Shown: positions 1 to 10,525, numbered from the stretch's first letter. The stretch: DNA of 64,000 nucleotides from Gambelia wislizenii (GCA_030847615.1 JAUMIR010000001.1:264305187-264369186), one strand, 5' to 3'. Translations and numbers: made by a program. The notes: a model not told the origin generated them from the sequence alone.

Positions 1-37
1 TTTTTCAGGGACGTTTCAGGGGCCACACTTCAGTCCC

Positions 38-1022
38 TTGCCAATCTTTATCCCTGATTTGCAGGGACAGTCCCAATTCATCCTTTGTCATTCCACTTTT
101 TCAGCTACTTTTAAAATTCCAAGTTTCTCTTTCTTCCTCCTGCTTTCCTTCTTTGTCCTCAGGTTACTTCAATTGGTATAAACTGAGCTCAAAGTGCTCA
201 GCAAAGGGGGGGTGTAGAGGAGAGGAGGGGGCAGAGTCTTCCCTTCCTACTAGGCTCAGGCAAAAGCAAACTGCTACAGCCTCTCCTAGTTGGTGTATTC
301 TTCCTCATTAATAAGTTTTGCCATCTTGACCACACTTTGATGTTGCTTAGCCTCATATATCCCAGTTTTCACCTGTAAAGGGACTGTCTAAATGGTGAAA
401 ATACTCCTCATGGAATGCGAGGAGACTCCTACCTGTCTTAATGGGATCCCACTTTGTTTCGCTGTATTCAGAAGGAGGGGACCAAAAATGCCAAAAACTC
501 AGAAGGAAAAGCCTTTGAGGCTTTTCCTGGAGTTTTAAAAAAAACAGCAAGAGGAATGAGCATTCCTGCTCATTGGAGCAAGTGATTTGCTTTGAATCAC
601 TTTCCTATATGAGCGGAAGCACAAAGCTGATTGGCTGGACAAGTGGGGAGGGGCAGGGCTTGCTAACAAGGCAAGCACCCACAGCCGCCATGTTGGATTT
701 TCGTCTTAGTAAGTGAGCGCTAAGGTGATAAAATGGGGTGTTGTTTTCTTTTCTTTTCTTTTCAGTAAAGGCAAAATATCGTCCTATTGCACATAGGAAA
801 TATTTTTTTAAAAAAAAAAAAGTTGGCAGCGGCAAATTCAGGCAAGTTAAAATGCAAGTAAATTTCCCTTGTGGCTGCCATCTTGGTCCACAGGCATGCA
901 ATGTTTATGCCTGCCAAAAAACCATTAAGACAAATCACAGCTGCTCCAATTTGCCATTACTGCAGAGAAATCTGGGGGGGGGGTTGCCTCGTATAGACGA
1001 GGCTAAAACATTGGAGGGCATG
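38..1022 (+). mobile_element. Family D miniature element, split by a family A insertion
   Basis: Dispersed repeat of about 365 bp, also present at 30524-30892, 40721-41089 and, reversed, at 47188-48143. Shared landmarks are a GGGACAGTCCC palindrome near the left end, a GGCTCAGGCAAA block and a right end reading AAATGTTGGAGGATATG. Here the body covers about 38-379 and the last ~19 bp reappear at 1004-1022 after the family A insertion. The ends of other copies are inverted (CATATCCTCC / GGAGGATATG), which suggests a non-autonomous DNA transposon. The superfamily is unknown. Confidence 0.6.
380..1003 (+). mobile_element. Family A non-autonomous DNA transposon, copy 1
   Basis: Begins with GGGACTGTCTAAATGG and ends with GTATAGACGAGG, matching the TIR pair GGGCTTGTCTA / TAGACAAGCCC seen in better copies. 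Just inside the left end is a small hairpin (CTCCTCATGGAATGCGAGGAG). The interior holds a CCAAT-type box (ATTGGCTGG), a GC-rich stretch, GCCGCCATGTTGG at 684-696 and GCTGCCATCTTGG at 874-886. It is inserted inside a family D element. The short reading frames over it on both strands have no recognisable product. A hAT-like origin is possible but no clear 8-bp target duplication was seen. Confidence 0.6.
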
Positions 1023-1029
1023 CATTTCC

Positions 1030-2280
1030 ACATATAGCAGCTGACTGAATCTTGCTTCAGCCTTGGTGTCAGGGCAAGAGGCTAACTTTGTGAGTGATGC
1101 AGCCTTCCCTTTACCCTGTGAGTTCTGCCTCCAGCACTCCTGGCCTCCGGCTAACTGCTGCCCAAGGTAGCTGCTCCACCCTCCCAAATGGCAGGGCCTA
1201 ACCCCACCTTTGCAAGTGGATCAAGGCTGATCATTGTAGTTTCCCTTTGCAGTAATACCACGTACTGCTTTAGCATTTGGCACTTCTGATAATGATAGCC
1301 AAAAAGATGAGATTACTTTTCCCTTTTATATTTTTGTCATGGAAATTTCATCTCACTTCATTTCTCTCTAAATGAAAAATGGGTTTTATTACAGTATTCT
1401 TCAAATGTGTAAGATAATGCACCAGAAATATACAGTATGTATGGGTTTTTTTTTAAGTACTGCTGGTTTTTTTGTTTTTGTTTTTGTTTTTTAAAATTTG
1501 TCTCTCATGTTACTCTGAATTATTGTTATTTGGTAGGAAGCAAAAGAGAATTCTCCTGTGGACTGCATGATTTAGGCTGTCTGATAAAAGTGAAATTGTA
1601 TTGCTTCTTTGCATATTAACTTATCAGGCTTACTGGAGAATGAAACTATAGTTTTGCATCCTTTGAATAGCATATATTTCATGTCATACAAGGCCTATCT
1701 CTTTGTTTTAAAGTTTTCAATTTCTCCACAGTAGGGGACCCTGCAGTATTAGTTCGGTTTGTTCTGGCCACAAGAGAGATCTTTTGCATATTGCAACATG
1801 AATATGAAGAAGCATTGATTTCTGAATCTATACTTTCTGCAGTTCAGAGGTATTTCCAGAACCCACAGTGTTAGCACCCACATTAACCCCCCCTACACCC
1901 ACCCACCCCCACACACATTTTCTTCATTTTCTACTGCATCTATTAGATTGTAAGCCTGCGGGTGCTTTTTAACCTTTTTATAAGGTTTCAAATAGTGTAG
2001 ATGCAATTATTCTTACTATTCTCTCTGCTAGCTAACTCTGTCCCCTCCCCTCCCATGCTGAGAGAAATGGAGCTACAATGGGCCCACTTATGCTGAAAAG
2101 ACAGTGGTCTCAGCATGATCAGAGGGACCCCAAGGGTGCAGCAGTACAAAACATGTAAATGAAACAAAGGGGGCATCCTTCTCACCAGGGAGGAGGGGAC
2201 AGGCTTAGCAGTCACCAGGAATCACAAAATGTTGGAGGAGTGGAGGAATAATCAGACACTGAGGGGGAAGGTAGAGAGTG
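1030..2280. other. No gene recognised
   Basis: AT-rich sequence with T-rich runs near 1445-1500 and a C-rich stretch near 1890-1915. I see no splice-bounded coding segment or known repeat. Confidence 0.5.
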
Positions 2281-2284
2281 ACGT

Positions 2285-2639
2285 GGGGGTTATCCAAATG
2301 ATGGGGGGGGAAACCTCATGGAATGTGAGGAGAATCCTACTTCTCCTAATGACATTCCATGTGATTTTGCCATTATGTGGAGGAAGAGAGGAGGCCAAAA
2401 ATCTCTCCAGGAAAGCCTTTGTGGCTATTCCCATTTTTTTAAAACAATGAGGTGGTGCGCATTGAGGTAAGTGCAAACACAAGTAAATCACTCACAGCCA
2501 CGCCACCATATTTACTAGCAAGTATGAGAAGTTTATGGGGGCAAAAAAAACCAAACCATTAGAACAGGTCGCAGCTGCTGCAAAATATCATTACTACAAG
2601 AGGCTCCATTTTTTATGGACACGTATAGACAAGCCCTTG
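2285..2639 (+). mobile_element. Family A element, copy 2 (internally deleted)
   Basis: Starts at a degenerate left TIR (GGGTTATCCAAATG), keeps the CCTCATGGAATGTGAGGAG hairpin and the later GCCACGCCACCATAT block, and ends in a good right TIR (GTATAGACAAGCCCTTG). At about 355 bp it is roughly half the length of copy 1. Short reading frames on both strands are incidental. Confidence 0.6.
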
Positions 2640-2796
2640 GTTTACTAGGACTCCTAACAACTTATCCCAGAGAAAGACATGGCTGTCTGGAATCCCAGGA
2701 AAAAGCATTTCCTCTTACAGGGGAATGACATACTGTTTTTCAGGCTCACTTTAATAACTACCGTGACATTATGGCCTGAGTGCTGGACTAGGACTC

Positions 2797-2935
2797 TGGG
2801 AGCTTGTCTACACTGCAGAAAAACAGCAGTTTGATATTACTTTATCCACCATAGTTTTATCCTATGGAATCCTAGTATTTCTAATTTTGTCAGGTATCTA
2901 GCCTTTTCTATCAGAGAACTCTGGTGCCTTGGCTG
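2797..2935. mobile_element. Relic of a family C type foldback element
   Basis: Contains the family C phrase built around TATGGAATCCTAGTA, followed by a segment resembling the AGAGAACTCTGGTGCCT half of the element at 5708-5911. Strongly diverged. Confidence 0.35.
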
Positions 2936-3069
2936 ACTCCTTTAAAGTCTGGATTAAAATCTGGAGTTGATTCACCATCCCATAAACACTGAAACAATCA
3001 GCCATTACCAGGTTGCGGGGGGGGGGTGCTGATGGTGTCAAAGTACAAAACTGCTGGAGAATACTAAAC

Positions 3070-3357
3070 TGTGAAAGACACCGCCAGCGTTCATCTGACC
3101 AATCAGCTTTCAGCTTCTGCTCATATAGGAAAGCAAATCGATTCATGACACTTGTCCCAACCAGCAGGAATGTGCATCCCCCACACACACTGTTTTTTTT
3201 TTAAACTCCAGTGAAAACTGCAAATGCTTTTCCTGTGGAGTATATGGCGTATTTAGCCCCCCCTCCTGAATACGGCAATATGATGCAGGATGCCATTAAG
3301 ACAGATCATATTCTCCTCTCATTCCGTGAGGAGTATTTTTGCCATTTAGACAACTCC
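3070..3357 (-). mobile_element. Family A element, copy 3, truncated
   Basis: Reverse-oriented family A left half. The hairpin (CTCCTCTCATTCCGTGAGGAG) is at 3312-3332 and the terminus GCCATTTAGACAACTCC is at 3341-3357. The interior includes the CCAATCAG box and the TGCTCATATAGGAAAGC block. The right-TIR half is missing. Confidence 0.6.
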
Positions 3358-3534
3358 ATACTCTTTTTTAAAAGTCACTTATTTCAGTAAGAGTTAAGTA
3401 TACACTTCAATCATTCCCACTTTTGTGAATAGGATTCTTCTTTATCAGGATCATGACCAGGGCCAAGAATTAGTTAGCTACATAATACCTTAGTTACGTA
3501 GCCAAGTAGCACTTCCCCACCAGACCCCCCTGAC

Positions 3535-3785
3535 CCTGACTTACCAGGAAGCAGCTTCTGTGACTGACAGGGGTCTGTTCTCCTATTGCTCGAGAAGCAG
3601 CAGATTGATGTCTCCATGCCCTCCCAGGAGTGATCTCCAATGAGACAGTCAGGAGCAGGGTCCCTCTCACAATTCCTCCTCACAGTGGAGATCGCTGGCA
3701 GGAGGGGGTGGAAATGTCAGTCTGTGGCATCCCACAGGAGAACAGACCCCCATTGCTTGCAGTGGCTGCTGCCCAGTAAGTCAGG
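3535..3785. repeat. Foldback palindrome of about 250 bp
   Basis: The left arm at about 3535-3632 (CCTGACTTACCAGGAAGCAG, then GGGGTCTGTTCTCCT) is repeated as its reverse complement at about 3690-3785 (AGGAGAACAGACCCCC, then CAGTAAGTCAGG). The match is imperfect, with a spacer of about 60 bp. This suggests a foldback miniature transposon. Short reading frames on both strands follow from the symmetry. Confidence 0.6.
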
Positions 3786-3929
3786 ATTTGGTGACTTTCA
3801 TGGTCCCTACATATTCCCTACACTATTGAATACATGGGGTCATGGATACAAATCAGTCACAAATGTGTAACTCTAGGTTACACATCCATAACTGCAATCA
3901 TGAATTCCAGCTCATTTTATGCAATTTTG

Positions 3930-4925
3930 TCTAATAATAATAATAATAATAATAATAAATACCCCGCCCCTCTGTTAAAACAATCAGGGCGGCTTACAAG
4001 AATTAAAATACAATACAGATAAAAATCCCTAAACACCACCCACCCCCACCCTCCCCCATAAAAAGATATTAAACAAATATAAATTAAAAGCAACTATCTA
4101 CAATACAATAAATAGCCAGCGGACTAAAAGAGGCCAGGATCTCCTGAGGCCGGGATCTAATTAGGAAAGGCCTGCCAAAAGAGATCCGTCTTTAGTGCTT
4201 TTTTAAAGCTATTCAGGCTTGTCATCTGACGGATCTCATTCGGCAGGTCATTCCACAATTTGGGGGCGATTACCAAAAAGGCCCTCTGGGAGGTTGCAGA
4301 CATCCTAGATTTTTGTGGCTGAAGCAAATTCCTCCCAGAGGACCGGAGTGTGAGGGGAGGATTGTATGGGAGGAGTCGGTTCCAGAGATAAGTTGGACCC
4401 AAGCCATTTAGGGCTTGAAAGGTAATAACCAACACCTTATACTGGGCCCGGAAACTGATAGGCAGCCAGTGGAGAGATTTTAATACTGGAGTTATATGGT
4501 CTCTCTGAGATGTTCCCGAGACCACTCTGGCTGCCATATTTTGTACCAACTGAAGTTTCCGGACCAAGCATGAGGGCAGCCCCACGTAGAGCGCTTTGCA
4601 GAAATCTAGACGAGAGGTTACCAGCGCGTGCACCACAGTCTCAAGGTCCCTTAGTTCCAAGAAATGGCGCAGCTGGCATATCAGCCGAAGCTGATTACAG
4701 GCGCTCCTGACTGTTGCATTCACCTGACTAGTCATCTGAAGAGATGAATCAAGGAGTACCCCCAGACTGCAAACACAGTCCTTAACGGAGAGCGTGACCC
4801 CATCCAGGACTGGAGGTTGCAACCCAACTCCTGGTTTTGGGGCCGCTACCGTGAGCACCTCCGTTTTTTCTGGATTTAATCTCAATCTGTTTTTCCTCAT
4901 CCAGTCCATTGCTGCTTTAATATAT
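3930..4925 (-). mobile_element. L2/CR1-like LINE, 5'-truncated: reverse transcriptase C-terminal half
   Basis: An open frame on the minus strand (about 4909 down to 4157) encodes the C-terminal portion of a Jockey/CR1/L2-group reverse transcriptase. Hallmarks in order are RLNPEKTEVL, LGVLLDSSL, LVTSRLDFCKALYVGLP, KLQLVQNMAARV, ITPVLKSLHWLPI and APKLWNDLP. The catalytic palm is missing, so the copy is truncated. Past the stop, a short 3' UTR (AAGCCGCCCTGATTG) leads to a (TTA)n tail at 3932-3957, a typical end for these LINEs. The frame is nearly uninterrupted, so the insertion is fairly young, but it is not a host gene. Confidence 0.85.
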
Positions 4926-5700
4926 ACATTTTTGCAAACAACTTTCTGTATGTCATGCTGTGTGTGTGTGTGTGTACGTACGTACTTGGAGGGGACAGGA
5001 TCCAATGCTGAACTTTTAATGCAACAGAAGTCATTGGGGGTAATCTCCTTTTTCAACAGCAGCCCCCCAGTGTATCCCCCCAAACCTGCTCCAGAGGGCC
5101 TTGAAAACAATTCAGGCAGCTCTGTGGGTAGAAAGAAAAGGAAGTTCAGATACACTTTTAGGCCTTTGTGGCCACTTTGTCCTCATACCCATTTTTGATA
5201 GGAGGGTCTCTCTGCAAAATTCAAGGAATGTTGAAGGATAACAGAGTTTCAGCTTAACTATTAGTTCCAAAGTGTGAAAGAGCAAACCAAATTAATTTTT
5301 CCCCAACCCTAGGGGAGGTTTGTAATGGGAGCAGCACCCTTCCACACTACATTTTCACTGGCCACAGATAGATCACATGAACTTGCCTAACTTATGCAGA
5401 AGAGAAATAATGAAATGAACATGCATGGAAACATGCATTCAGGCATCATGCTACAAGAGAGAGTGTCTGTTTTGCTGTGGCAGTAAGTTGTTATATCCAA
5501 TGGATACCACAACTGGATTAGAATTAGCATTGTTCAGTTTGTTAATTCCATTTGTTCCCAAATTCAGGTTCCCAAGATGTAGTTGGATTTATAATTCCCA
5601 GAATGGCAGACCCTTATCTATACTAGCTGGAGCTTCTGAGACAGGAAGTACATCATCTTATTACCCCAAACTGGAAAGCATTTGTTTATTTAGTCTCTGA
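4926..5700. other. No gene recognised; short TG microsatellite
   Basis: A (TG)n/(TACG)n microsatellite lies at about 4959-4986. The rest shows no coding signal. The stretch near 5050-5150 looks like a dispersed repeat but I could not assign it. Confidence 0.45.
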
Positions 5701-5707
5701 CAATATA

Positions 5708-5911
5708 CACACTACTCAAATAATTTAATTTAAAACTGGATTATTTGCCATGGCTCCTTCTTATTGAATCATGGAATTTGTAGTTTTACAAGATCTTTAG
5801 CCTTCTCTGCCAAAGAGTACTGGTGCCTGGCCAAACTACAAATCCCAGTATTCCATAGGAAGGAGCTGTGGCAAATAATCCAATTTCAAACAGGATTATT
5901 TGAGTAGTGTG
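5708..5911. mobile_element. Family C foldback miniature transposon
   Basis: The left end (CACACTACTCAAATAATTT) pairs with the right end (GGATTATTTGAGTAGTGTGG), and the arms remain complementary inward through GGATTATTTGCCATGGCTCC and the sequence opposite it. The interior has the recurring AATCCCAGTATTCCATAG motif. Total length is about 204 bp. Confidence 0.7.
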
Positions 5912-6610
5912 GATTTGGCCTCTGACAATACGCAATGGCAGCTCATAGCTGCCCTGTCAGTAGGGTGGGAAATCCTCTCTGGGATTTAGTCTGAACTTTA
6001 AAGGAGCCATCCAAGTGCTGAATCCTATCTTTGACATAGCTCCTTTAAAGGAGTATGTTGGACTAGAAACCAGGACATATTCGTTGCCCAGCTGACATGG
6101 GAGCCACCAGTCGCTGCTGACAACATATATCTCTATAGCGTTAAGAAATACATCATTAAGAACCTGGTTCCCAACCATGCCTAAATCTTGCTCAACATTC
6201 CTCTGCTCCATTATTTGCTGCCACTGTGACCAAGACAGTTTCTTCCAGCCAAGAGTCCTTGTCTAAGAATTGTTCCTGACAGAAAAATCCTTAAAGAAGC
6301 GAGATCATGAATGAATGTCCTCTCCACTTACCAGAGTACAAGGATACTATATACAGACTAGTGATTCAGACCGATCATTTCAACCAAGGAGGTGGGTTGA
6401 AAGAATTATTTCAAGATTTCTCCACTCACCTTTGTGTTTTCTTTCCCATCTGGCCCTCTAAACCGTGATACTGCTACTGGGAATTTGAGGTTTGGTATGG
6501 TACCATGAGAAGGCCTAAATACCCTAAAGGCATCAAATTCCATCTGATCTTGGGAGTGAAGCAGGGACAACTCTGGTTAGTACTTGAATTGGAGACCACC
6601 AACAATTTTA
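5912..6610. other. No gene recognised
   Basis: No repeat family or exon could be identified by eye between the family C element and the BovB 3' end. Confidence 0.5.
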
Positions 6611-6810
6611 AGATTTGTTAACTGCCATCAAGTTGATTTCCACTTACAGCGACCCTATGAATGAGAGACCTCCAAGTCACCCTGTCCTCAACAGCACTGC
6701 TCAGGTCTTGCAAACTCAGGGATGTGGTGTTGAAGGTTTTCACAGCCAGCTTCCATAGATTTTCTTTGTTTTTTTCTGGGCTGTGAGGCCATGTTCTGGA
6801 ATAGTTTCTT

Positions 6811-6848
6811 TCTGACATTTTGCCTGCGTCTGTGGCTGGCATCTTCAG
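6811..6848 (-). ncRNA. Hammerhead-ribozyme-like motif, antisense copy (probably inactive)
   Basis: The reverse complement reads CTGAAGATGCCAGCC, a CACAGAC loop, GCAGGC, then AAAATGTCAG. The layout is the same as the plus copy at 7045-7079, again with GAAA changed to AAAA. Confidence 0.35.
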
Positions 6849-7044
6849 AGAATGGTTGAGTAGGAGTGTATGTGGAGTTTATATGCTGTGAACCCCTGTT
6901 GGGGAGTATATGTAAATTTCTGTAATTGAATGGTTTGTTTCTGGGTATAGAAATGCAAGGCTTGTTAGTGTCTGTTTGGCTAATACTCCCCAACAGGGGG
7001 TTCACAGTATATAAACTCCACATACACTCCTACCCAACCATTCT

Positions 7045-7079
7045 CTGAAGATGCCAGCCACAGATGCAGGTAAAACGTC
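7045..7079 (+). ncRNA. Hammerhead-ribozyme-like motif (probably inactive)
   Basis: CTGAAGA at 7045-7051 is followed by an extra T, then GCCAGC and GCAGG(T) as a partial stem II, then AAAAC and GTC. The four bases before the core (TTCT) can pair with the AGAA after GTC as stem I. Two problems are seen: the invariant G of GAAA is A, and an extra base separates CTGANGA from stem II. Confidence 0.35.
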
Positions 7080-7273
7080 AGAAAGAACCTATTCCAGAAC
7101 ATGGGCTCACAGCCTGGAAAAAAAACAAGGAAAATCAGGGATGTGGCTTCCTTAATTGAGTCTATCCATCTGGAATGCACTCTTCCTCTACTACTGCCTT
7201 CTACTTTACCAAGAATGGTTGTCTTTTCTAGTGAGTCAATTCTTCTCATATGTCCAAAGTATGGCAGTCAACA

Positions 7274-8448
7274 TGTCTAGACAAGAAGAAATAATCCTCA
7301 TACCTGCACATTATTGCAAATCCGCAGCAGTGCCCTTTTGTTTCCACGGTCTTTCATGCCTGTGAATCAAGATGGCGGCAGTGTTATATGCTCCCGCCAC
7401 TGCAGAGTTGTTGTTTTTCTGCTGTTGGGGGCGATCATGGGAGACACTCGGAGCGGGAAAGTGAAGGGAATTTGGCAATGGCTGGAGATGAGGAGGAGGG
7501 CAGCCATCATGAGAAACAGGAGGAAAGACTGAGCCACAAGCCCTTTACCCATCCTGGAGGTGGCCAAATCTGGCTGCAATTAATGGGACAAGAGAAGCTG
7601 CCTGTCCAGCCACTGGTTGTGAGAAGGAATTGGAGAGCAACTCTTCAGTGCTCTCGCTGCAATTAAAGGGATGGGAGGAGCCGCCTTGCCAGCCGCTGCT
7701 TGTAGAGAAGGAAGACACGGGTGGCTCTTCAACGCTCCAGCTTCATTTCGCATTCCCTGGCTGGGCTGCTCCTTTTCTCTTGCTTGCCCTGTGCCCACCG
7801 AGCCTGATGTCAGCAGGCTTTGGAGGATGCAGGACAGGCATGAGAGAAGGAGCAGCCCAGCCAGGGAAGGTGAGATGAAGCAGGAGCATCCAAGAGCCAC
7901 CCTCCTCTTCTTTCACAACCAGCAGCTGGACAGGTTGCTCCTCCTGTCCCATTAATTGCAACCAGCTTTGGCCCCACCACCGCCAGGATGGGTGAAGGGC
8001 TGGCAGCTCAGTCTCTCCTCCTGTTCCTCATGGTGTCTGCCCTCCTTGTCATCTCTGGGTGCCGCTGGGTTCCCTTCTCCATGAAGAATTGTCTTATACA
8101 GTTCAAAGGGTAACAGGAGGGGGGCAAAAAAAGGGTGATTGCCTGCGCAAAAAAGCACTTCCAGGTGCTTGATGGCAAGCCTGCCCCCTGCACATGTCCG
8201 ACCAATCAGATCTCCAGTTCCGCCCTCTCTAGACTGCACAGCAAATTGAATCAGTTGTCTTAATGAGCAGGAATGCACATTTCCCTCTCAGTTTTTAAAA
8301 CATTTCGTGATAAGCCACAAAAGCTTTTCCAGCACAGTAAATGGAATTTTTAACTCCCCTCCTTCCAAATAAGGTAAATCACCATGGGATCTCATTGGGA
8401 AGTCCAAGTGAATTCTGTGAGGAGTATTTTCACTGTCTAGACAAGCCC
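7274..8448 (-). mobile_element. Family A element, copy 4, carrying a large foldback insertion
   Basis: The ends GTCTAGACAAG (7275-7285) and TGTCTAGACAAGCCC (8434-8448) are the family A termini, in reverse orientation. The left part (7300-7385) matches the right part of the copy at 47238-47815 (TGCACATTATTGCAAAT), and the right part (8200-8430) matches the family A left half. A YY1-like CAAGATGGCGGC lies at 7368-7379. The middle is replaced by the foldback at 7455-8085. The element is inserted in BovB, which resumes at about 8449. Confidence 0.65.
7455..8085. repeat. Imperfect palindrome of about 630 bp inside family A copy 4
   Basis: The arms pair across a centre near 7805. Examples: CCCTTTACCCATCCTGGAGG (7540-7559) with CCAGGATGGGTGAAGGGC (7983-8000); TTAATGGGACA (7580-7590) with TGTCCCATTAAT (7945-7956); CCCTGGCTGGGCTGCTCC (7755-7772) with GGAGCAGCCCAGCCAGGG (7849-7866). 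The left arm also has an internal near-repeat (7565-7625 against 7655-7715). The many short reading frames here mirror one another across the centre and are not genes. Confidence 0.75.
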
Positions 8449-8654
8449 AGTCCCAGTTTAGTCATCTTAGCTTCTAAGGAGAGTTCAGGCTTGATTTCCT
8501 CTAGGATCCATTGATTTATCTTTTAATCAGTCCACAGTATCCATAGAACTCTTATCCAGCACCACATTTTAAATGAGATGATTTTCTTCCTATCAGCTTT
8601 CATAGCCATACATAAAAATGGGTAATATGATGGCATGGTCAATCCTAACTTTAA

Positions 8655-8772
8655 TGTGTGTATGTATGTGTGTGTGTGTGTGTGTATATCTATATCTATA
8701 TCTATATATCTATATCTATATCTATATCTATCTATATCTATATCTATCTATATCTATATCTATATCTATATC

Positions 8773-8807
<35 letters not shown>

Positions 8808-8808
8808 G
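8655..8808. repeat. Compound microsatellite (TG/TA/CTATAT/GA)
   Basis: A (TG)n block, then a long irregular (TATC/TATATC)n block, then a (GA)n block. It sits inside the BovB body, whose sequence continues on both sides. The reading frame through it is low-complexity and not a gene. Confidence 0.9.
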
Positions 8809-9807
8809 CTTCAGGTTCTTGTCTAGTTCCCTCATAGCTGCTCTTCCAAGTCCTAGTCTTCTTCTGATTTCTTGACTACAGCATCCATTCTGAGGCATTA
8901 TGGAAAATCTTGAACTATTTCAATGTCTTCATCATCTACTTTAAAGTGATGTAAACCTTCTGTGGTCATTATTTTTGTTTTCCTAATGTTCAGCTGTAAA
9001 TCTGCTTTTGCACTTTCTTCCTTGACTTTCTTCAGTAATTGTTCCAAGTCTTCTCTATTTTCTGTTAATAGTATGGTGTTATCTGCTTATTTTAAATTGT
9101 TGATGTTCCTTCCTCCAATTTTCACCGCCCTTTCCTCTGGTCTAATCCTGGTTTACATATATATGTTCAGCATACAGGTTAAGCAGATAGGATGATAAAA
9201 TGCAGCCTTGCCTGACCTCCTTGCAAATTGGAAACCATCATCTTTCTCTGTATTCTTTCCTGATAGTAGCCTCTTGTTCTGAGTATGGGTTACGCATCAG
9301 GACAATCAAATGCTGTGGCACACCCATTTTAAGAGTGATCTGTAGTTTTTCATGATATACACAATCAAAGACTTTGCTATAATCTATAAAGCACAGGCTG
9401 GTTTTTAAAAAAAATTTTTGGTGCAATCCATTATCCAACATATTTTTGCAATATGATCCCTAGAGTCTCTTTCTTTCCTGAACCCTGCTTGGACATCTGG
9501 CATTTCTTGCTCCATATATGGTAAAAGTCTTTGTTGTAGAAGTTTGAGCACCACTTTGCTTGCATGGGAAATTAATGCAATGGTCCTGTGGTTATTGCAA
9601 TCCCTGGTGTCCCCTTTCTTGGGGACTGGAATGTATATTCAGCCTTTCCAAGGTGTGGGCCATTGTTTTGTTTTCCATATTTATTGACAGATTTTCATTA
9701 AAACTAGAATATCACAATAGCATTTATATTTCTATACCGCTTATCAGTGCAAAGCACTCCTAAGCAGTTTTCAATGTGTTAACTAATTTCCCCCAACAAG
9801 CTATGTA

Positions 9808-10525
9808 CAGTTGCCCCTCCACATTCGTGAACTTAGCATTCGCGGTTTTGAATATTAGCGGGTTTTGGGAGGGCCCCCGCCCTCCCAAAAGCAGCGACAC
9901 AGGGCCTCTGGAGGCCCCGTTAAGGCCTTGGGCAGGAGGGGGGAGGGCCGGGGAGACCTTCACGAGGCCCCCAGAGACGCTCTGGAGGCCCTATGAAGGC
10001 CTTGGGCAGGGGGGGAGGGCCGGGGAGGCGATCATGGGGTCCCTGGAGATGCTCTGGAGGCCCCATGAAGGCCTTGGGAGGGAGAGGGGAGGGCCAGGGA
10101 GACCTTCACAGAGCCCCCAGAGACGCTCTGGAGGCCCCATGAAGGCCTTGGGAGGGAGGGGGGAGGGCTGGGGAGGCCTTCACGAAGCCCCCGGAGATGC
10201 TCCGGAGGCCCCATGAAGGCCTTGGGAGGGAGGGGAAGGGCCGGGGAGACCTTCACGGAGCCCCTGGAGATGCTCCAGAGGCCCCATGAAGGCCTTGGGA
10301 GGGAGGGGGGAGGGCTGGGGAGACCTTCACGGGGTCCCCGGAGATGCTCCGGAGGCCCCATGAAGGCCTTGGGAGGGAGGGGAGGCGGGGGAAAGTGACT
10401 ATGGGGCCTCTGGAGGCCCCGTGGTCACTTTTGCAGGGGAGGGGGAGGGCAGTTGTTATTAGTGGATTTTTCGCATTCGCGGGGGTCTGGGGAACCTAAC
10501 CCCCACGAATGTGAAGGGATGACTG
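9808..10525. mobile_element. Tigger-type (Tc1/mariner) miniature element with internal minisatellite
   Basis: The inverted ends CAGTTGCCCCTCCACATTCG and CGAATGTGAAGGGATGACTG are flanked by a TA dinucleotide on both sides (9806-9807 and 10526-10527), as expected for this superfamily. Subterminal blocks (GCATTCGCGG, CGCATTCGCGG) are also shared. The centre has been replaced by, or expanded into, the minisatellite at 9925-10395. Confidence 0.75.
9925..10395. repeat. GC-rich minisatellite, 72-74 bp unit, about 6 copies
   Basis: GGCCTTGGG recurs with starts near 9924, 9998, 10070, 10144, 10218, 10291 and 10365, giving spacings of 72-74 bp. Each unit holds a G-rich run such as GGGAGGGAGGGGGG and a variant of GAGATGCTCTGGAGGCCCC. 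The plus strand is purine-rich. The reading frames across it (9776-10216 plus, 10361-10032 minus) are repeat translations, not genes. Confidence 0.9.

Larger units (their letters stand above)
6735..7132. mobile_element. Inverted pair of Penelope-like terminal modules with hammerhead-like cores
   Basis: Two head-to-head copies of one module, minus from about 6985 down to 6738 and plus from about 6975 to 7132, meeting near AATACTCCCCAACAGGG. Each has a TATA-like box (TATATAAA at 7008-7015 in the plus copy), then CTGAAGATGCC, a stem-forming block and a conserved ACGTCAG or TGTCAG, then TATTCCAGAACATGG. The CTGANGA ... AAAC-GTC layout resembles the hammerhead ribozymes known from Penelope-like pseudo-LTRs. 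In both copies the expected GAAA reads AAAA. The pair is inserted in the BovB 3' region. The Penelope assignment is inference. Confidence 0.5.

Noticed and set aside
7388..8278. Several 80-108-residue frames on both strands
   Set aside because: They mirror each other across the palindrome at 7455-8085 and come from a foldback inside a MITE.
8618..8875. Frame with YLYLYIYIYIY / SISIS / RERERE tracts
   Set aside because: Translation of a compound microsatellite.
9776..10361. 146- and 109-residue frames with repeated GLG / PPSLPRPS patterns
   Set aside because: Direct translations of the 72-74-bp minisatellite.
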